From: Croceimicrobium sp965228705
GTDB taxonomy: Bacteria > Bacteroidota > Bacteroidia > Flavobacteriales > Schleiferiaceae
DNA: 64,000 bases
Assembly (NCBI RefSeq): GCF_965228705.1
Contig: NZ_OZ245832.1
Location: 3,472,001 to 3,536,000, forward strand
Direction of reading: 5' to 3'
Made by a program: the position numbers and the translations under genes. Numbering within the stretch: position 1 is the stretch's first letter; each line of letters opens with the position of its first letter. A model generated the notes under the pieces. That model saw nothing but the letters and a program-made list of their open reading frames with translations. It ran no database searches and was not told the DNA's origin. Of this stretch, positions 41,525 through 50,354 are shown piece after piece.

Positions 41525-43270
41525 TCAGATAATCATCCCTACAATCACCGCGGTAAAGAGGCTGGCCATAGTACCTGCGATCAAGGCTTTAAAGCCGAGT
41601 TTGGAAAGGTCACCACGTCGCGATGGTGCTAAGGAGCCGATACCTCCAATCTGAATACCAATACTGGCGAAATTGGAGAAGCCGCAAAGGATGTAGGTTG
41701 CGATAATGATCGATTTCTGGGATTTGAAAGCGTTGCCCTGCATCAAATCACCAAGGGAAACGTAGGCCACAAATTCATTAAGAATGGTTTTCTCTCCCAG
41801 CAGTTGTCCTACTAAGAATATATCCTCCTTAGCTACACCCATTAACCAAGTAATAGGGGCCAGCGTATAACCCAAGATGAACTCCATTGAGAATCCGTCA
41901 TACTGACCATCAGTAAGATCCGATACCCAGGCGTTCAATCCGGTTACATCCCCAATAAAATTGGTCAGGATGGCATTTAACATGGCTACCAGCGCAATGA
42001 AAACCAGAAGCATCGCCCCAACATTCACGGCTAGTTTTAAACCTTCGGTAGTACCATTAGTGATCGCTTCCAGAGCATTGCCGCCAATTTTGGTCGACTC
42101 AATATGCATTTCATTATTTACCTCCTTGGTTTCAGGGAGGAGGATTTTAGCAGCCACTACCGCAGCTGGTGCACTCATTACCGATGCGGCAATTAAATGC
42201 TTGGCAAAAAAGGTTTGCTGTACCATATCACCACCACCTAAAAATCCGATATAAGCAGCTAATACCCCACCAGCAATGGTGGCCATACCTCCACTCATAA
42301 CACAGAGTAATTCGCTGCGGGTCATTTTATTGATATAGGGCTTCACCAGTAAGGGGGATTCGGTTTGGCCTAAGAATATATTCCCTGCTGCGGAAAGACT
42401 TTCGGCTCCACTAAGGCGCAGGCTGTGCTTCATGATCCAGGCAAAGGCGTAAACGATTTTCTGCATCACTCCATAATAGAATAGGAGAGAGGTTAAGGCC
42501 GAGAAAAAGATTACGGTGGGTAATACTTTAAAAGCAAAAATATAGCCCAGAGAAGAGGAGTCATTAATGAGTTCGCCAAAAAGGAATTTGGCACCCACAT
42601 CCGTAAAGCTCAGGAGAATCACAAACTTTTCGCTGATCCAGTCAAAGGCCCCGCGGATAAATGGAACTTTTAAAATGGCAAAGGCGAATATAATCTGAAT
42701 CAACAAGCCACTAAATACCTGGCGCCAATTGATAGAGCGGCGCTTGGATGACATTAAAAAGGTTAGGGCTAATAATACAGTTAGGCCTAAAAGACCACGG
42801 GCAAGGGAAGCTAGCTTAAATTCACTCTGACTAAAATCGTAATTCAAAGGCAGGCCTTGCGGACCGCTTTCTTGCATCGCTAGGGCTGCAGAGCTGCTAT
42901 CGCTATTCCGACGGCTAAAACGATAATGCACACCCTTTTCTTCAATATCCAGGAGGCTATCATTTAGGATATGAATGGCGTAGGAGCGCTGGCCATCGTT
43001 CGGTGCTAAATAATGGAAATGCAAGCTGTCATTGCGGAGGACATAGCTACCATAGGCTTGCAAAGATTTCGCCTGCAATTGATAAGCGAAACTGTCATTG
43101 GGAAAGATGAAGAAAGAATCTTGAGCGGTTATTGGGAAGAGACTTTCTCCTTCGGCAGAAAGGATTTCATGGAATGCCCAATTTCCGATGGCACTTTGCG
43201 CTTTGCTGGAATGGCCCCAGAACAGCACGAGAGCGAACAGGATCCCAAATAGTGTTGATTTTTGCTTCAT
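41525..43270 (-). CDS. Concentrative nucleoside transporter (CNT/NupC family) with extra N-terminal domain
   Basis: CNT proteins import nucleosides with a sodium or proton gradient. Residues about 150-581 are the CNT core: N-W-R-Q-V-F-S-G-L-L-I-Q, G-Q-T-E-S-P-L-L-V-K-P-Y (substrate site), M-S-G-G-M-A-T-I-A-G-G-V-L-A-A-Y and a final C-G-F-S-N-F-A-S-I-G-I-Q-I-G-G. Ahead of it lies a signal-peptide-like segment (1-24) and about 100 residues of beta-rich sequence (F-F-I-F-P-N-D-S-F-A-Y, S-L-H-F-H-Y-L-A) absent from the roughly 400-residue E. coli NupC. The extra part reads like a lipocalin/META-type barrel and should sit in the periplasm. Confidence 0.9.
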   Translation of the reverse strand: MKQKSTLFGILFALVLFWGHSSKAQSAIGNWAFHEILSAEGESLFPITAQDSFFIFPNDSFAYQLQAKSLQAYGSYVLRNDSLHFHYLAPNDGQRSYAIHILNDSLLDIEEKGVHYRFSRRNSDSSSAALAMQESGPQGLPLNYDFSQSEFKLASLARGLLGLTVLLALTFLMSSKRRSINWRQVFSGLLIQIIFAFAILKVPFIRGAFDWISEKFVILLSFTDVGAKFLFGELINDSSSLGYIFAFKVLPTVIFFSALTSLLFYYGVMQKIVYAFAWIMKHSLRLSGAESLSAAGNIFLGQTESPLLVKPYINKMTRSELLCVMSGGMATIAGGVLAAYIGFLGGGDMVQQTFFAKHLIAASVMSAPAAVVAAKILLPETKEVNNEMHIESTKIGGNALEAITNGTTEGLKLAVNVGAMLLVFIALVAMLNAILTNFIGDVTGLNAWVSDLTDGQYDGFSMEFILGYTLAPITWLMGVAKEDIFLVGQLLGEKTILNEFVAYVSLGDLMQGNAFKSQKSIIIATYILCGFSNFASIGIQIGGIGSLAPSRRGDLSKLGFKALIAGTMASLFTAVIVGMII

Positions 43271-43305
43271 CTCGGCTGGTGAAAATAGGCAATTAAGACC
43301 TTGAT

Positions 43306-43917
43306 TTAGTCTTTATTTCCTTCCCGTTTTTCAATTTCGTCCCGGAGTCGGGCAGCGCGCTCGTAGTCTTCATTACGAACCGCTTCATCCATTTGTTTTT
43401 TTAAGCTTTCCAGACTTTGGGTAGAGAGGAGTCCGGGGCTGCTGCTACTTTTTTCGCTAGACTTAGTTTTACTGCTTTTGCTTTTTTCAGCATCAGCTTG
43501 CCCTTCGCCAAGAATAACTCCGGCTTTGTCTAGTATTTCTTCAGAAGTGAAGATGGGCGTTTTAAAGCGAATGGCCAGTGCTACCGCATCCGAAGTGCGT
43601 GCATCCAAGCTGTGGGTTTCGCCTTCACGTTCACAAACCAAGATGGAGTAAAACACTCCATCTTGTAATTTGTGAATCAATACTTCTTTTAAAGTGATCT
43701 TAAACTGATCGGCAAAATTCTTAAACAGGTCATGCGTCAAAGGTCGGGGAGGATTCATATCCTTTTCCAGGGCAATAGCGATGCTCTGCGCCTCGAATCC
43801 CCCAATGATAATGGGCAAACGCCGTTCTCCATTCTCTTCGCCTAAAACCAAAGCATAAGCACCACTTTGGGTTTGGCTGTAAGAAAGCCCCTTTACATAA
43901 AGCCTGATTTGCTGCAT
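43306..43917 (-). CDS. Bifunctional nuclease-family protein (DUF151) with UVR motif
   Basis: The 203-residue protein has a DUF151/BFN domain (about 1-135: R-L-P-I-I-I-G-G-F-E-A-Q-S-I-A, L-T-H-D-L-F-K, L-D-A-R-T-S-D-A-V-A-L-A). A serine/lysine-rich linker follows, then a UvrB/UvrC-type motif (about 165-200: L-K-K-Q-M-D-E-A-V-R-N-E-D-Y-E-R-A-A-R-L-R-D). This domain pair is standard in Bacteroidota. The DUF151 family has been linked to nuclease activity and stress, but substrates are unclear. It starts at the last base of etfA, so it is translationally coupled to the etf operon. Confidence 0.88.
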   Translation of the reverse strand: MQQIRLYVKGLSYSQTQSGAYALVLGEENGERRLPIIIGGFEAQSIAIALEKDMNPPRPLTHDLFKNFADQFKITLKEVLIHKLQDGVFYSILVCEREGETHSLDARTSDAVALAIRFKTPIFTSEEILDKAGVILGEGQADAEKSKSSKTKSSEKSSSSPGLLSTQSLESLKKQMDEAVRNEDYERAARLRDEIEKREGNKD

Positions 43918-44885
43918 TAATTTGCCGCCTTGAATTTTTTGATTTCCTCAGTTAATTTAGGAACAACTTCAAAAGCATCGCCCACCACGCCGTAATCTGC
44001 GGCTTTAAAGAAGGGGGCTTCAGGATCTTTATTAATTACCACGATGGTTTTTGAAGCGCTCACCCCGGCAAGGTGTTGAATTGCGCCCGAAATTCCAACG
44101 GCTACATATAAATTTGGTTTAATAGCGATACCGGTTTGTCCAACGTGCTCGCTATGCGGACGCCAATCCATATCCGAAACAGGCTTGCTACAAGCAGTAC
44201 CTGCGTCTAATACTTCGGCAAGTTCTTCAATCATGCCCCAGTTCTCAGGACCTTTCAAACCACGTCCACCACTAATTACGCGCTCGGCTTCAGGTAATGG
44301 AATTTTACCCTTAACACGGTCTACTTCCTTAACCGCCACAGGGCTAATAGAACCTTGACCAGCAGAAGTTCCTTCTACGCTCGCACTACCACCGGTAGCT
44401 TCAGGAGCAATAGAGTTAGGAACAAATAATACAATGCGCTTAGCCGCATCGCTAGTCAATACATTAAATCCTTTACCAGAGAATACACCACGTTTTACGC
44501 TAAATGGACTGGCATTTTCAGGTAGGGCTACTACATTGCTTAAAAGAGCAGCATCAGCTTGAATGCTCAATGCTGGAGCCAGGGCTTTACCATTGAAAGT
44601 AGCACTTACAATTACCGTATCGGCAGATTGAGCAGCGGCAACTTCTGCAATTGCGGCGCCGTAAACATTGGCGTCGAATTGGTTAAAAGCATCGCCTTCG
44701 AGCTGTAATACTTTGGAAAGACCATAGTTACCACCTTCACTGGCATCTTCTTCTAATTTACCAATGCAGAGGCCAATGGCTTCGGTACCCAGCATTGAAG
44801 CTGTTTTGGCAGCGTAGGTAGCTGCTTCCCAAGTGTTCTTTTTGAATTTCCCTTCCCAGGACTCTAGATATACTAATACAGACAT
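43917..44885 (-). CDS. etfA: Electron transfer flavoprotein, alpha subunit
   Basis: EtfAB carries electrons from acyl-CoA dehydrogenases to the quinone pool. The 322-residue alpha subunit binds FAD through its C-terminal domain: R-V-I-S-G-G-R-G-L-K-G-P-E-N (about 202-215), V-G-Q-T-G near 247-251, L-Y-V-A-V-G-I-S-G-A-I-Q-H-L-A-G and I-N-K-D-P-E-A-P-F-F-K-A-A-D-Y-G-V-V-G-D. It lies 17 bases after etfB. Confidence 0.96.
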   Translation of the reverse strand: MSVLVYLESWEGKFKKNTWEAATYAAKTASMLGTEAIGLCIGKLEEDASEGGNYGLSKVLQLEGDAFNQFDANVYGAAIAEVAAAQSADTVIVSATFNGKALAPALSIQADAALLSNVVALPENASPFSVKRGVFSGKGFNVLTSDAAKRIVLFVPNSIAPEATGGSASVEGTSAGQGSISPVAVKEVDRVKGKIPLPEAERVISGGRGLKGPENWGMIEELAEVLDAGTACSKPVSDMDWRPHSEHVGQTGIAIKPNLYVAVGISGAIQHLAGVSASKTIVVINKDPEAPFFKAADYGVVGDAFEVVPKLTEEIKKFKAAN

Positions 44886-44902
44886 TCTTCCAATTTTTTT
44901 GA

Positions 44903-45649
44903 TTAGATCACTTTCGCTTCTTCGTGGAGCATGCGAACCAATTCGGCCATGTTTTCGGCATCAACCATTTTAACTGCACTCTTAGGAGCGGGCTTGCTAA
45001 AGGCACCGGTTTGTGTCTTATTAGCGGCTTCTACCGGAGCTTTAACTTCTAATGGTTTAGTACGGGCTTGCATAATTCCACGCATGTTGGGGATGCGAAG
45101 ATCTTTTTCTTCAACCAGCCCTTTCTGCCCTCCAACAACAAAAGGAGCAGAAGCACTTAGTTTTTCTTTACCGCCGTCAATTTCGCGCACAAAATCATAG
45201 CTGTCGCCATTGACTTCCATACCTACACAGGCATTAACAAAAGGCCAGCCTAATAAGGCAGCAACCATACCTGGCACCTGACCGCCATTGTAATCGATCG
45301 ATTCGCGACCGGCAATGATCATATCATATCCACCTTCTTTAGCTACAGCAGCAATTTGCTGAGCTACAAAAAATGCATCTGTGGGATCAGCTTCAACGCG
45401 GATGGCCGTGTCGGCTCCAATCGCTAAGGCTTTGCGCAGAGTGGGCTCGGTTTCTTTGTTTCCTACATTGAGCACGGTGATCGAAGCACCCTGCTTTTCC
45501 TTAAGCCAAACCGCACGGGTTAAGCCAAATTCGTCATAGGGATTAATTACGTACTGAACTCCATTTTTATCAAAAGCACTGTTATCAGCAGTGAAGTTGA
45601 TTTTAGAAGTTGTGTCGGGTACGTGACTAATACAAACTAGTACCTTCAT
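44903..45649 (-). CDS. etfB: Electron transfer flavoprotein, beta subunit
   Basis: The 248-residue beta subunit binds AMP and pairs with EtfA. Visible motifs are C-I-S-H-V-P-D-T (6-13), N-P-Y-D-E-F-G-L near 36-43, A-G-R-E-S-I-D-Y-N-G-G-Q-V-P-G-M-V-A near 114-131 and the recognition-loop region D-L-R-I-P-N-M-R-G-I-M. It is the first gene of etfB-etfA-DUF151 on the minus strand, divergent from pdhB. Confidence 0.96.
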   Translation of the reverse strand: MKVLVCISHVPDTTSKINFTADNSAFDKNGVQYVINPYDEFGLTRAVWLKEKQGASITVLNVGNKETEPTLRKALAIGADTAIRVEADPTDAFFVAQQIAAVAKEGGYDMIIAGRESIDYNGGQVPGMVAALLGWPFVNACVGMEVNGDSYDFVREIDGGKEKLSASAPFVVGGQKGLVEEKDLRIPNMRGIMQARTKPLEVKAPVEAANKTQTGAFSKPAPKSAVKMVDAENMAELVRMLHEEAKVI

Positions 45650-45788
45650 ATGTGTTTATTCTGAGAGTGATATTGTCTATGCCGCGAAAATAGCCTAAAA
45701 AAAGCCGCGGTCAAAATATTATGCATGCATACTAATTTCATTTTCAGGGTATCCATGTATTTTGCTCTGCATATTGCAAGCTCTTTAG

Positions 45789-45796
45789 TACTTTTG
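45789..45796 (+). promoter_or_regulatory. Putative -7 box for pdhB
   Basis: TACTTTTG matches TAnnTTTG and ends 16 bases before the ATG. A TTG at 45762 is 24 bases away, longer than usual. The opposing etfB promoter was not found in the 163-base gap. Confidence 0.45.
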
Positions 45797-45812
45797 GCCC
45801 TGCAAAATCCGA

Positions 45813-46799
45813 ATGATGGGCAGAATTATACAGTTCCGTGAGGCCGTTGCCGAGGCCATGAGTGAAGAAATGCGTCGCGATGAGCGCGTGTATTTAATGG
45901 GTGAAGAGGTTGCCGAATACAATGGTGCCTACAAAGCCTCCAAAGGCATGCTGGATGAGTTTGGTCCGAAGCGCGTTTTGGACACCCCCATTGCCGAGCT
46001 GGGATTTGCCGGTATTGGAGTGGGTTCTGCTATGAACGGCTTACGTCCGATCGTAGAATTTATGACCTTCAACTTTTCGATGGTGGCCATCGATCAGATC
46101 ATTAATAATGCCGCTAAGATGTTCCAGATGAGCGGTGGTCAATTTAATGTACCTATCGTATTCCGTGGACCAACCGCATCTGCTGGTCAGCTTGCGGCAA
46201 CGCACAGCCAGGCTTTTGAAAGCTGGTATGCAAACTGTCCGGGTTTAAAGGTGATTGTACCTAGCAATCCTTACGATGCAAAAGGTTTATTGAAAAGTGC
46301 CATTCGCGATAATGATCCAGTGATCTTTATGGAGAGTGAGCAGATGTATGGTGATAAGGCGGAGGTTCCAGAAGAGGAATACCTAATCGAAATTGGAAAG
46401 GCTTCTATTCGTCGTGAAGGTTCGGATGTAAGCATCGTTTCCTTTGGTAAGATCATTAAAGAGGCGGATAAAGCCGCTGAAGAATTGGCTAAAGAAGGTA
46501 TTGAATGTGAGATCATCGACCTGCGTACCGTGCGTCCGATTGACTATGCCGCGGTGGTAAATTCTTTGAAGAAAACTAATCGCATGGTAATTTTGGAAGA
46601 GGCCTGGCCTTTAGGAAATATCTCTACAGAGATTATCGCGCATTGCCAGCAGCACGCCTTTGATTATTTGGATGCTCCTATTCTAAGAATCAACACTGCA
46701 GATACCCCAATGGCCTATGCGCCTACTTTGGTGGAAGAGTTCCTTCCTAATGCCGGTCGAGTAATTACTGCCGTTAAGGAAGTGATGTACAAAAAATAA
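45813..46799 (+). CDS. pdhB: Pyruvate dehydrogenase E1 component, beta subunit
   Basis: The E1 alpha/beta tetramer uses thiamine diphosphate to decarboxylate pyruvate and acetylate lipoyl E2. The 328-residue beta subunit starts I-I-Q-F-R-E-A-V-A-E-A-M-S-E-E-M-R-R-D and includes G-E-E-V-A-E-Y-N-G-A-Y-K (catalytic glutamate region), D-T-P-I-A-E-L-G-F-A-G-I-G-V-G-S-A and F-R-G-P-T-A-S-A-G-Q-L-A-A-T-H-S. A second ATG follows at once (45816), so the start is uncertain by one codon. E1 alpha and E2 are not in this window. Assignment to pyruvate rather than branched-chain oxoacids rests on close resemblance to Bacteroidota PdhB. Confidence 0.92.
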   Translation: MMGRIIQFREAVAEAMSEEMRRDERVYLMGEEVAEYNGAYKASKGMLDEFGPKRVLDTPIAELGFAGIGVGSAMNGLRPIVEFMTFNFSMVAIDQIINNAAKMFQMSGGQFNVPIVFRGPTASAGQLAATHSQAFESWYANCPGLKVIVPSNPYDAKGLLKSAIRDNDPVIFMESEQMYGDKAEVPEEEYLIEIGKASIRREGSDVSIVSFGKIIKEADKAAEELAKEGIECEIIDLRTVRPIDYAAVVNSLKKTNRMVILEEAWPLGNISTEIIAHCQQHAFDYLDAPILRINTADTPMAYAPTLVEEFLPNAGRVITAVKEVMYKK

Positions 46800-46822
46800 T
46801 CGCTGCTAATTTCAGCAATAAA

Positions 46823-46848
46823 GTCCCGCACAGTCGGGACTTTTTTTT
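46823..46848 (+). terminator. Terminator after pdhB
   Basis: GTCCCG (46823-46828) and CGGGAC (46835-46840), extended by flanking A-T pairs, form a stem followed by eight Ts. Confidence 0.88.
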
Positions 46849-46892
46849 GTCCCTTTTTTTCTTGCTTGTGCTCATAATCAGGGGCTATGCCT

Positions 46893-46922
46893 TTGGCTGA
46901 TTGGCATTTTAGATTACTTTTG
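46893..46922 (+). promoter_or_regulatory. Promoter of the membrane pyrophosphatase gene
   Basis: TTG (46893-46895), a 19-base spacer and TACTTTTG (46915-46922) form a complete Bacteroidota promoter, 37 bases before the start codon. Confidence 0.65.
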
Positions 46923-46959
46923 CGCCCCTTATAAAGAGAACAAATCAATCAATACAACT

Positions 46960-49494
46960 ATGAACGACTGGTTAATGTATGCGGTTCCTGGCCTTGGCCT
47001 TATTGGAATCCTGATCATGTTGGCGAAGTCTTCCTGGGTGAGCAAGCAAAGCTCAGGAGATGCGAAAATGTCTGAGCTTGCAGGACACATTGCTGATGGT
47101 GCAATGTCTTTCTTGAAAGCCGAATGGAAGATCATGAGCTACTTTGTAGTGATCGCCGCCTTATTATTAGGTTTCTCAGGAACCCTGGTAGAGCACTCTC
47201 ATCCTATTATTGCGGTGGCCTTTGTTATTGGCGCCGTTTTTTCTGCTTTGGCAGGATATATCGGAATGCGCATTGCAACCAAAGCAAACGTTCGTACTAC
47301 CGAAGCCGCTCGTACCAGTTTAGTAGCTGCCCTTAAAGTTTCATTTACCGGTGGTTCGGTTATGGGATTAGGTGTAGCCGGCCTGGCCGTTTTAGGTTTA
47401 GGTAGCTTATTTATCATATTCTTCAATATGTTCGTGCCCGAGGGCGCTGCCATTACTGGCGACGAAATGAAAACTGCAATCGAAGTATTGGCAGGTTTCT
47501 CCTTAGGTGCTGAATCTATCGCATTATTCGCCCGTGTGGGGGGTGGTATTTATACTAAAGCTGCCGACGTAGGTGCTGACCTGGTAGGTAAAGTAGAAGC
47601 TGGTATTCCAGAAGATGATCCCCGTAACCCTGCTACTATTGCCGATAACGTAGGTGATAACGTAGGTGATGTTGCCGGTATGGGTGCCGACCTTTTCGGA
47701 TCTTATGTTGCAACAATCTTGGCTACTATGGTATTGGGTCAGGAGATTAACAGCCTCGACGAATTCGGTGGTATGGCTCCAATCTTATTACCGATGGTGA
47801 TCGCCGGTTTAGGCTTGATCTTCTCCATTATCTCTATGGCCTTAGTACGTATTAGCAATGAGAATAGCTCCGTACAGAAAGCCCTTAACATGGGGAACTG
47901 GTCTTCTATCATTATGGTAGTGATCGTATCCTATCCTTTAAGTATGTGGATGTTGCCCGAGAGCATGGTATTACGTGGTTACGAATTTGGTGCTATGGAT
48001 GTATTTATGGCCATTTTAGTAGGATCAGTAGTAGGTGCCTTAATGAGCTGGATTACCGAGTTCTATACCGCTATGGGTAAGAAACCGGTTAACTCTATTG
48101 TACAACAATCTTCAACTGGTCATGCGACCAATATTATCGGTGGTTTAGCAATGGGTATGCAGTCTACTGTAATCCCAATCATTATTCTTGCTGCCGGTAT
48201 TATCTTGTCTTATATGTTCGCTGGATTATACGGGGTGGCTATCGCTGCTGCCGGTATGATGGCTACTACCGCCATGCAATTGGCCATTGACGCTTTCGGT
48301 CCTATCGCGGATAACGCGGGTGGTATTGCTGAAATGAGCCAGTTACCTGAAGAAGTGCGTGGTCGTACCGATAACCTTGATGCCGTTGGTAACACCACTG
48401 CTGCTACCGGTAAAGGTTTCGCGATTGCCTCCGCCGCTCTTACTGCCTTGGCTTTATTTGCAGCCTTCGTAGGTATTGCGGGTATTGATGCGATTGATAT
48501 TTACAAAGCACCCGTATTAGCGATGTTGTTCATCGGTGGTATGATTCCTTTTATCTTCTCTTCTTTGGCTATTTCGGCGGTAGGTCGTGCAGCCATGGCT
48601 ATGGTACATGAGGTACGTCGTCAGTTTAAAGAGATTCCAGGTATTATGGAATACAAAGCGGAGCCCGAGTATGAGAAGTGTGTGGAAATTTCTACCAAAG
48701 CTTCGATCCGCGAAATGATGTTGCCTGGCGCCATTGCCTTAATTACTCCGGTATTAGTAGGTTTCGGATTTAATGGAGTGTTCGAAGGAACTTCTTCTGC
48801 CGAAATGTTAGGAGGTTTATTAGCCGGTGTTACCGTAAGTGGTGTATTAATGGGAATCTTCCAGAACAATGCTGGTGGTGCCTGGGATAATGCCAAGAAG
48901 TCTTTCGAAGCTGGTGTTGAGATCGATGGTAAGATGGAATACAAGGGTTCTGATGCGCATAAAGCTTCAGTAACTGGTGATACTGTAGGTGATCCTTTTA
49001 AAGATACCTCAGGTCCTTCTATGAACATCTTGATCAAATTGATGTCGATCGTTTCTTTAGTTATTGCTCCTCATATTCATGTAGGTGGTGGTCACCATGC
49101 TGGTAATGATATGCCTTTAGGTCAAGAGGAAATGGCAAAATTGGCCAGCGATAATGTAATGACCGCTGAAGGTACTACAGTAGGGACTATTGATTTCTTA
49201 GGACCAGAGAACTTTGGTGGCACTTTGAATGCACGTGCTTTTCGTTTCGACTTCCCCGAAGGTGAGATGATTATCGACTTCCAAATGTTATTGAACAATG
49301 AGGAATTGGGTAATATCCTTCAATCGGAAGTGAATGAAGCAGTGGTTCGTGCTGAAGAAATGCGTTTAAACGCCGATGGTCGTTTTAGTGGCCGTGCTTA
49401 CCTGATTTTAGATGGTAATGCCATTCCAGCTCAATTGCGTGTAAGCGTATTAGGTAAGAATAAAATCAGTGCTTCTTTAGCCATGTTTGGCTAG
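46960..49494 (+). CDS. hppA: Membrane pyrophosphatase, K+-dependent type, with C-terminal extension
   Basis: M-PPases couple pyrophosphate hydrolysis to Na+ or H+ pumping across the inner membrane. This 844-residue protein has about 16 membrane segments, the paired acidic motif D-N-V-G-D-N-V-G-D (229-237) and G-N-T-T-A-A-T-G-K-G (477-486), where A481 and G484 mark the K+-dependent class. Na+ versus H+ specificity was not resolved. After the last membrane segment (near 706) there are about 138 residues absent from typical members: a His/Gly-rich start (H-V-G-G-G-H-H-A-G) and a beta-rich domain of unknown role. The gene is flanked by its own promoter and terminator. Confidence 0.93.
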   Translation: MNDWLMYAVPGLGLIGILIMLAKSSWVSKQSSGDAKMSELAGHIADGAMSFLKAEWKIMSYFVVIAALLLGFSGTLVEHSHPIIAVAFVIGAVFSALAGYIGMRIATKANVRTTEAARTSLVAALKVSFTGGSVMGLGVAGLAVLGLGSLFIIFFNMFVPEGAAITGDEMKTAIEVLAGFSLGAESIALFARVGGGIYTKAADVGADLVGKVEAGIPEDDPRNPATIADNVGDNVGDVAGMGADLFGSYVATILATMVLGQEINSLDEFGGMAPILLPMVIAGLGLIFSIISMALVRISNENSSVQKALNMGNWSSIIMVVIVSYPLSMWMLPESMVLRGYEFGAMDVFMAILVGSVVGALMSWITEFYTAMGKKPVNSIVQQSSTGHATNIIGGLAMGMQSTVIPIIILAAGIILSYMFAGLYGVAIAAAGMMATTAMQLAIDAFGPIADNAGGIAEMSQLPEEVRGRTDNLDAVGNTTAATGKGFAIASAALTALALFAAFVGIAGIDAIDIYKAPVLAMLFIGGMIPFIFSSLAISAVGRAAMAMVHEVRRQFKEIPGIMEYKAEPEYEKCVEISTKASIREMMLPGAIALITPVLVGFGFNGVFEGTSSAEMLGGLLAGVTVSGVLMGIFQNNAGGAWDNAKKSFEAGVEIDGKMEYKGSDAHKASVTGDTVGDPFKDTSGPSMNILIKLMSIVSLVIAPHIHVGGGHHAGNDMPLGQEEMAKLASDNVMTAEGTTVGTIDFLGPENFGGTLNARAFRFDFPEGEMIIDFQMLLNNEELGNILQSEVNEAVVRAEEMRLNADGRFSGRAYLILDGNAIPAQLRVSVLGKNKISASLAMFG

Positions 49495-49518
49495 ACTAAG
49501 CTTAAGATATTTTGGAAG

Positions 49519-49548
49519 CCCCGATCTGAATAAGGTCGGGGTTTTTTT
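49519..49548 (+). terminator. Terminator after the pyrophosphatase gene
   Basis: CCCCGATCT (49519-49527) pairs with AGGTCGGGG (49533-49541), with one G-T pair and a five-base loop, followed by seven Ts. Confidence 0.88.
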
Positions 49549-49562
49549 CTGCCCGGGATTGA

Positions 49563-49682
49563 AGCGTAAAGCCCGGAGCGAAAAGCATTGCGCAGCCAGG
49601 CTTTGAGGGGCGACCACAGGAAGCCACAGCAAAAGCCTAGACTAAGCATGCTTTGCAGTGAGGACTTGCAGCGTAAAGCCCG
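49563..49682. repeat. Degenerate intergenic repeat unit
   Basis: The 13-mer AGCGTAAAGCCCG occurs at 49563-49575 and 49670-49682 in a GC-richer, stop-rich 150-base stretch between a terminator and the deoxynucleoside kinase gene. Bases around each copy are also similar (TTG before, GGAGCG or CAAGGCAG after). It resembles the short intergenic repeats that recur after genes in Bacteroidota genomes. A 64-codon minus-strand frame across it looks spurious. Confidence 0.45.
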
Positions 49683-49705
49683 CAAGGCAGCCTAAAGAAG
49701 CTTAA

Positions 49706-50320
49706 TTAAAATAAACCGTTGAGTTCGGCGTCGATATTATTGATGATACTTCCCAGATCTTCAGGATTGTTGGCAAACTTGTTTTCATCTACATTGATGA
49801 TCAGTAATTTGCCTTTATCGTAGCCCGAAATCCAAGCCTCGTAACGCTCGTTGAGGCGGTTGAGGTAATCGATGCGGATATTGTTCTCGTAATCGCGACC
49901 GCGCTTTTGTATTTGATCTACCAGGGTAGGGATGGAGGCACGGAGGTAAATGAGTAAATCGGGTGGCTCCACGAAAGACTCCATTAATTCGAAAAGCGAG
50001 ATGTAATTTTCAAAGTCGCGGCTGGGCATTAATCCCATAGCGTGAAGGTTGGGCGCAAAGATGTGAGCATCTTCGTAGATAGTCCGATCCTGAATAATAT
50101 CCTGACCACCATCACGAATTTCCTTCACCTGACGAAAACGACTGTTAAGGAAGTAGATCTGCAAATTGAAGGACCAGCGTTGCATTTCGCGGTAAAAATC
50201 GTCCAGATAAGGATTGTCCTCAACGTCTTCAAAATGGGGGGTCCACTTATAGTGTTTGGCCAGCAAACGGGTTAAGGTGGTTTTTCCTGATCCGATGTTT
50301 CCGGAAACGGCAATATGCAT
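49706..50320 (-). CDS. Deoxynucleoside kinase, paralogue 1
   Basis: The 204-residue enzyme phosphorylates deoxynucleosides for salvage. It starts H-I-A-V-S-G-N-I-G-S-G-K-T-T-L (P-loop at 8-15), then has E-D-V-E-D-N-P-Y-L-D-D-F-Y (34-46), the D-R-T-I-Y-E-D-A sensor (about 77-84) and the R-G-R-D-Y-E-N-N-I lid. This is the dCK/dGK/TK2-type fold rather than the TK1 type. Substrate preference cannot be told. It is followed on the same strand, 5' of it, by the propeller-like protein gene (34-base gap). Confidence 0.92.
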   Translation of the reverse strand: MHIAVSGNIGSGKTTLTRLLAKHYKWTPHFEDVEDNPYLDDFYREMQRWSFNLQIYFLNSRFRQVKEIRDGGQDIIQDRTIYEDAHIFAPNLHAMGLMPSRDFENYISLFELMESFVEPPDLLIYLRASIPTLVDQIQKRGRDYENNIRIDYLNRLNERYEAWISGYDKGKLLIINVDENKFANNPEDLGSIINNIDAELNGLF

Positions 50321-50354
50321 GATTGCTAATTTTAGCCCACAAATCTAAAATATT

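Noticed and set aside
49491..49685. 64-codon minus-strand open frame after the pyrophosphatase gene
   Set aside because: It covers a terminator and the degenerate intergenic repeat; composition follows the repeat and no ribosome-binding context or family is seen.
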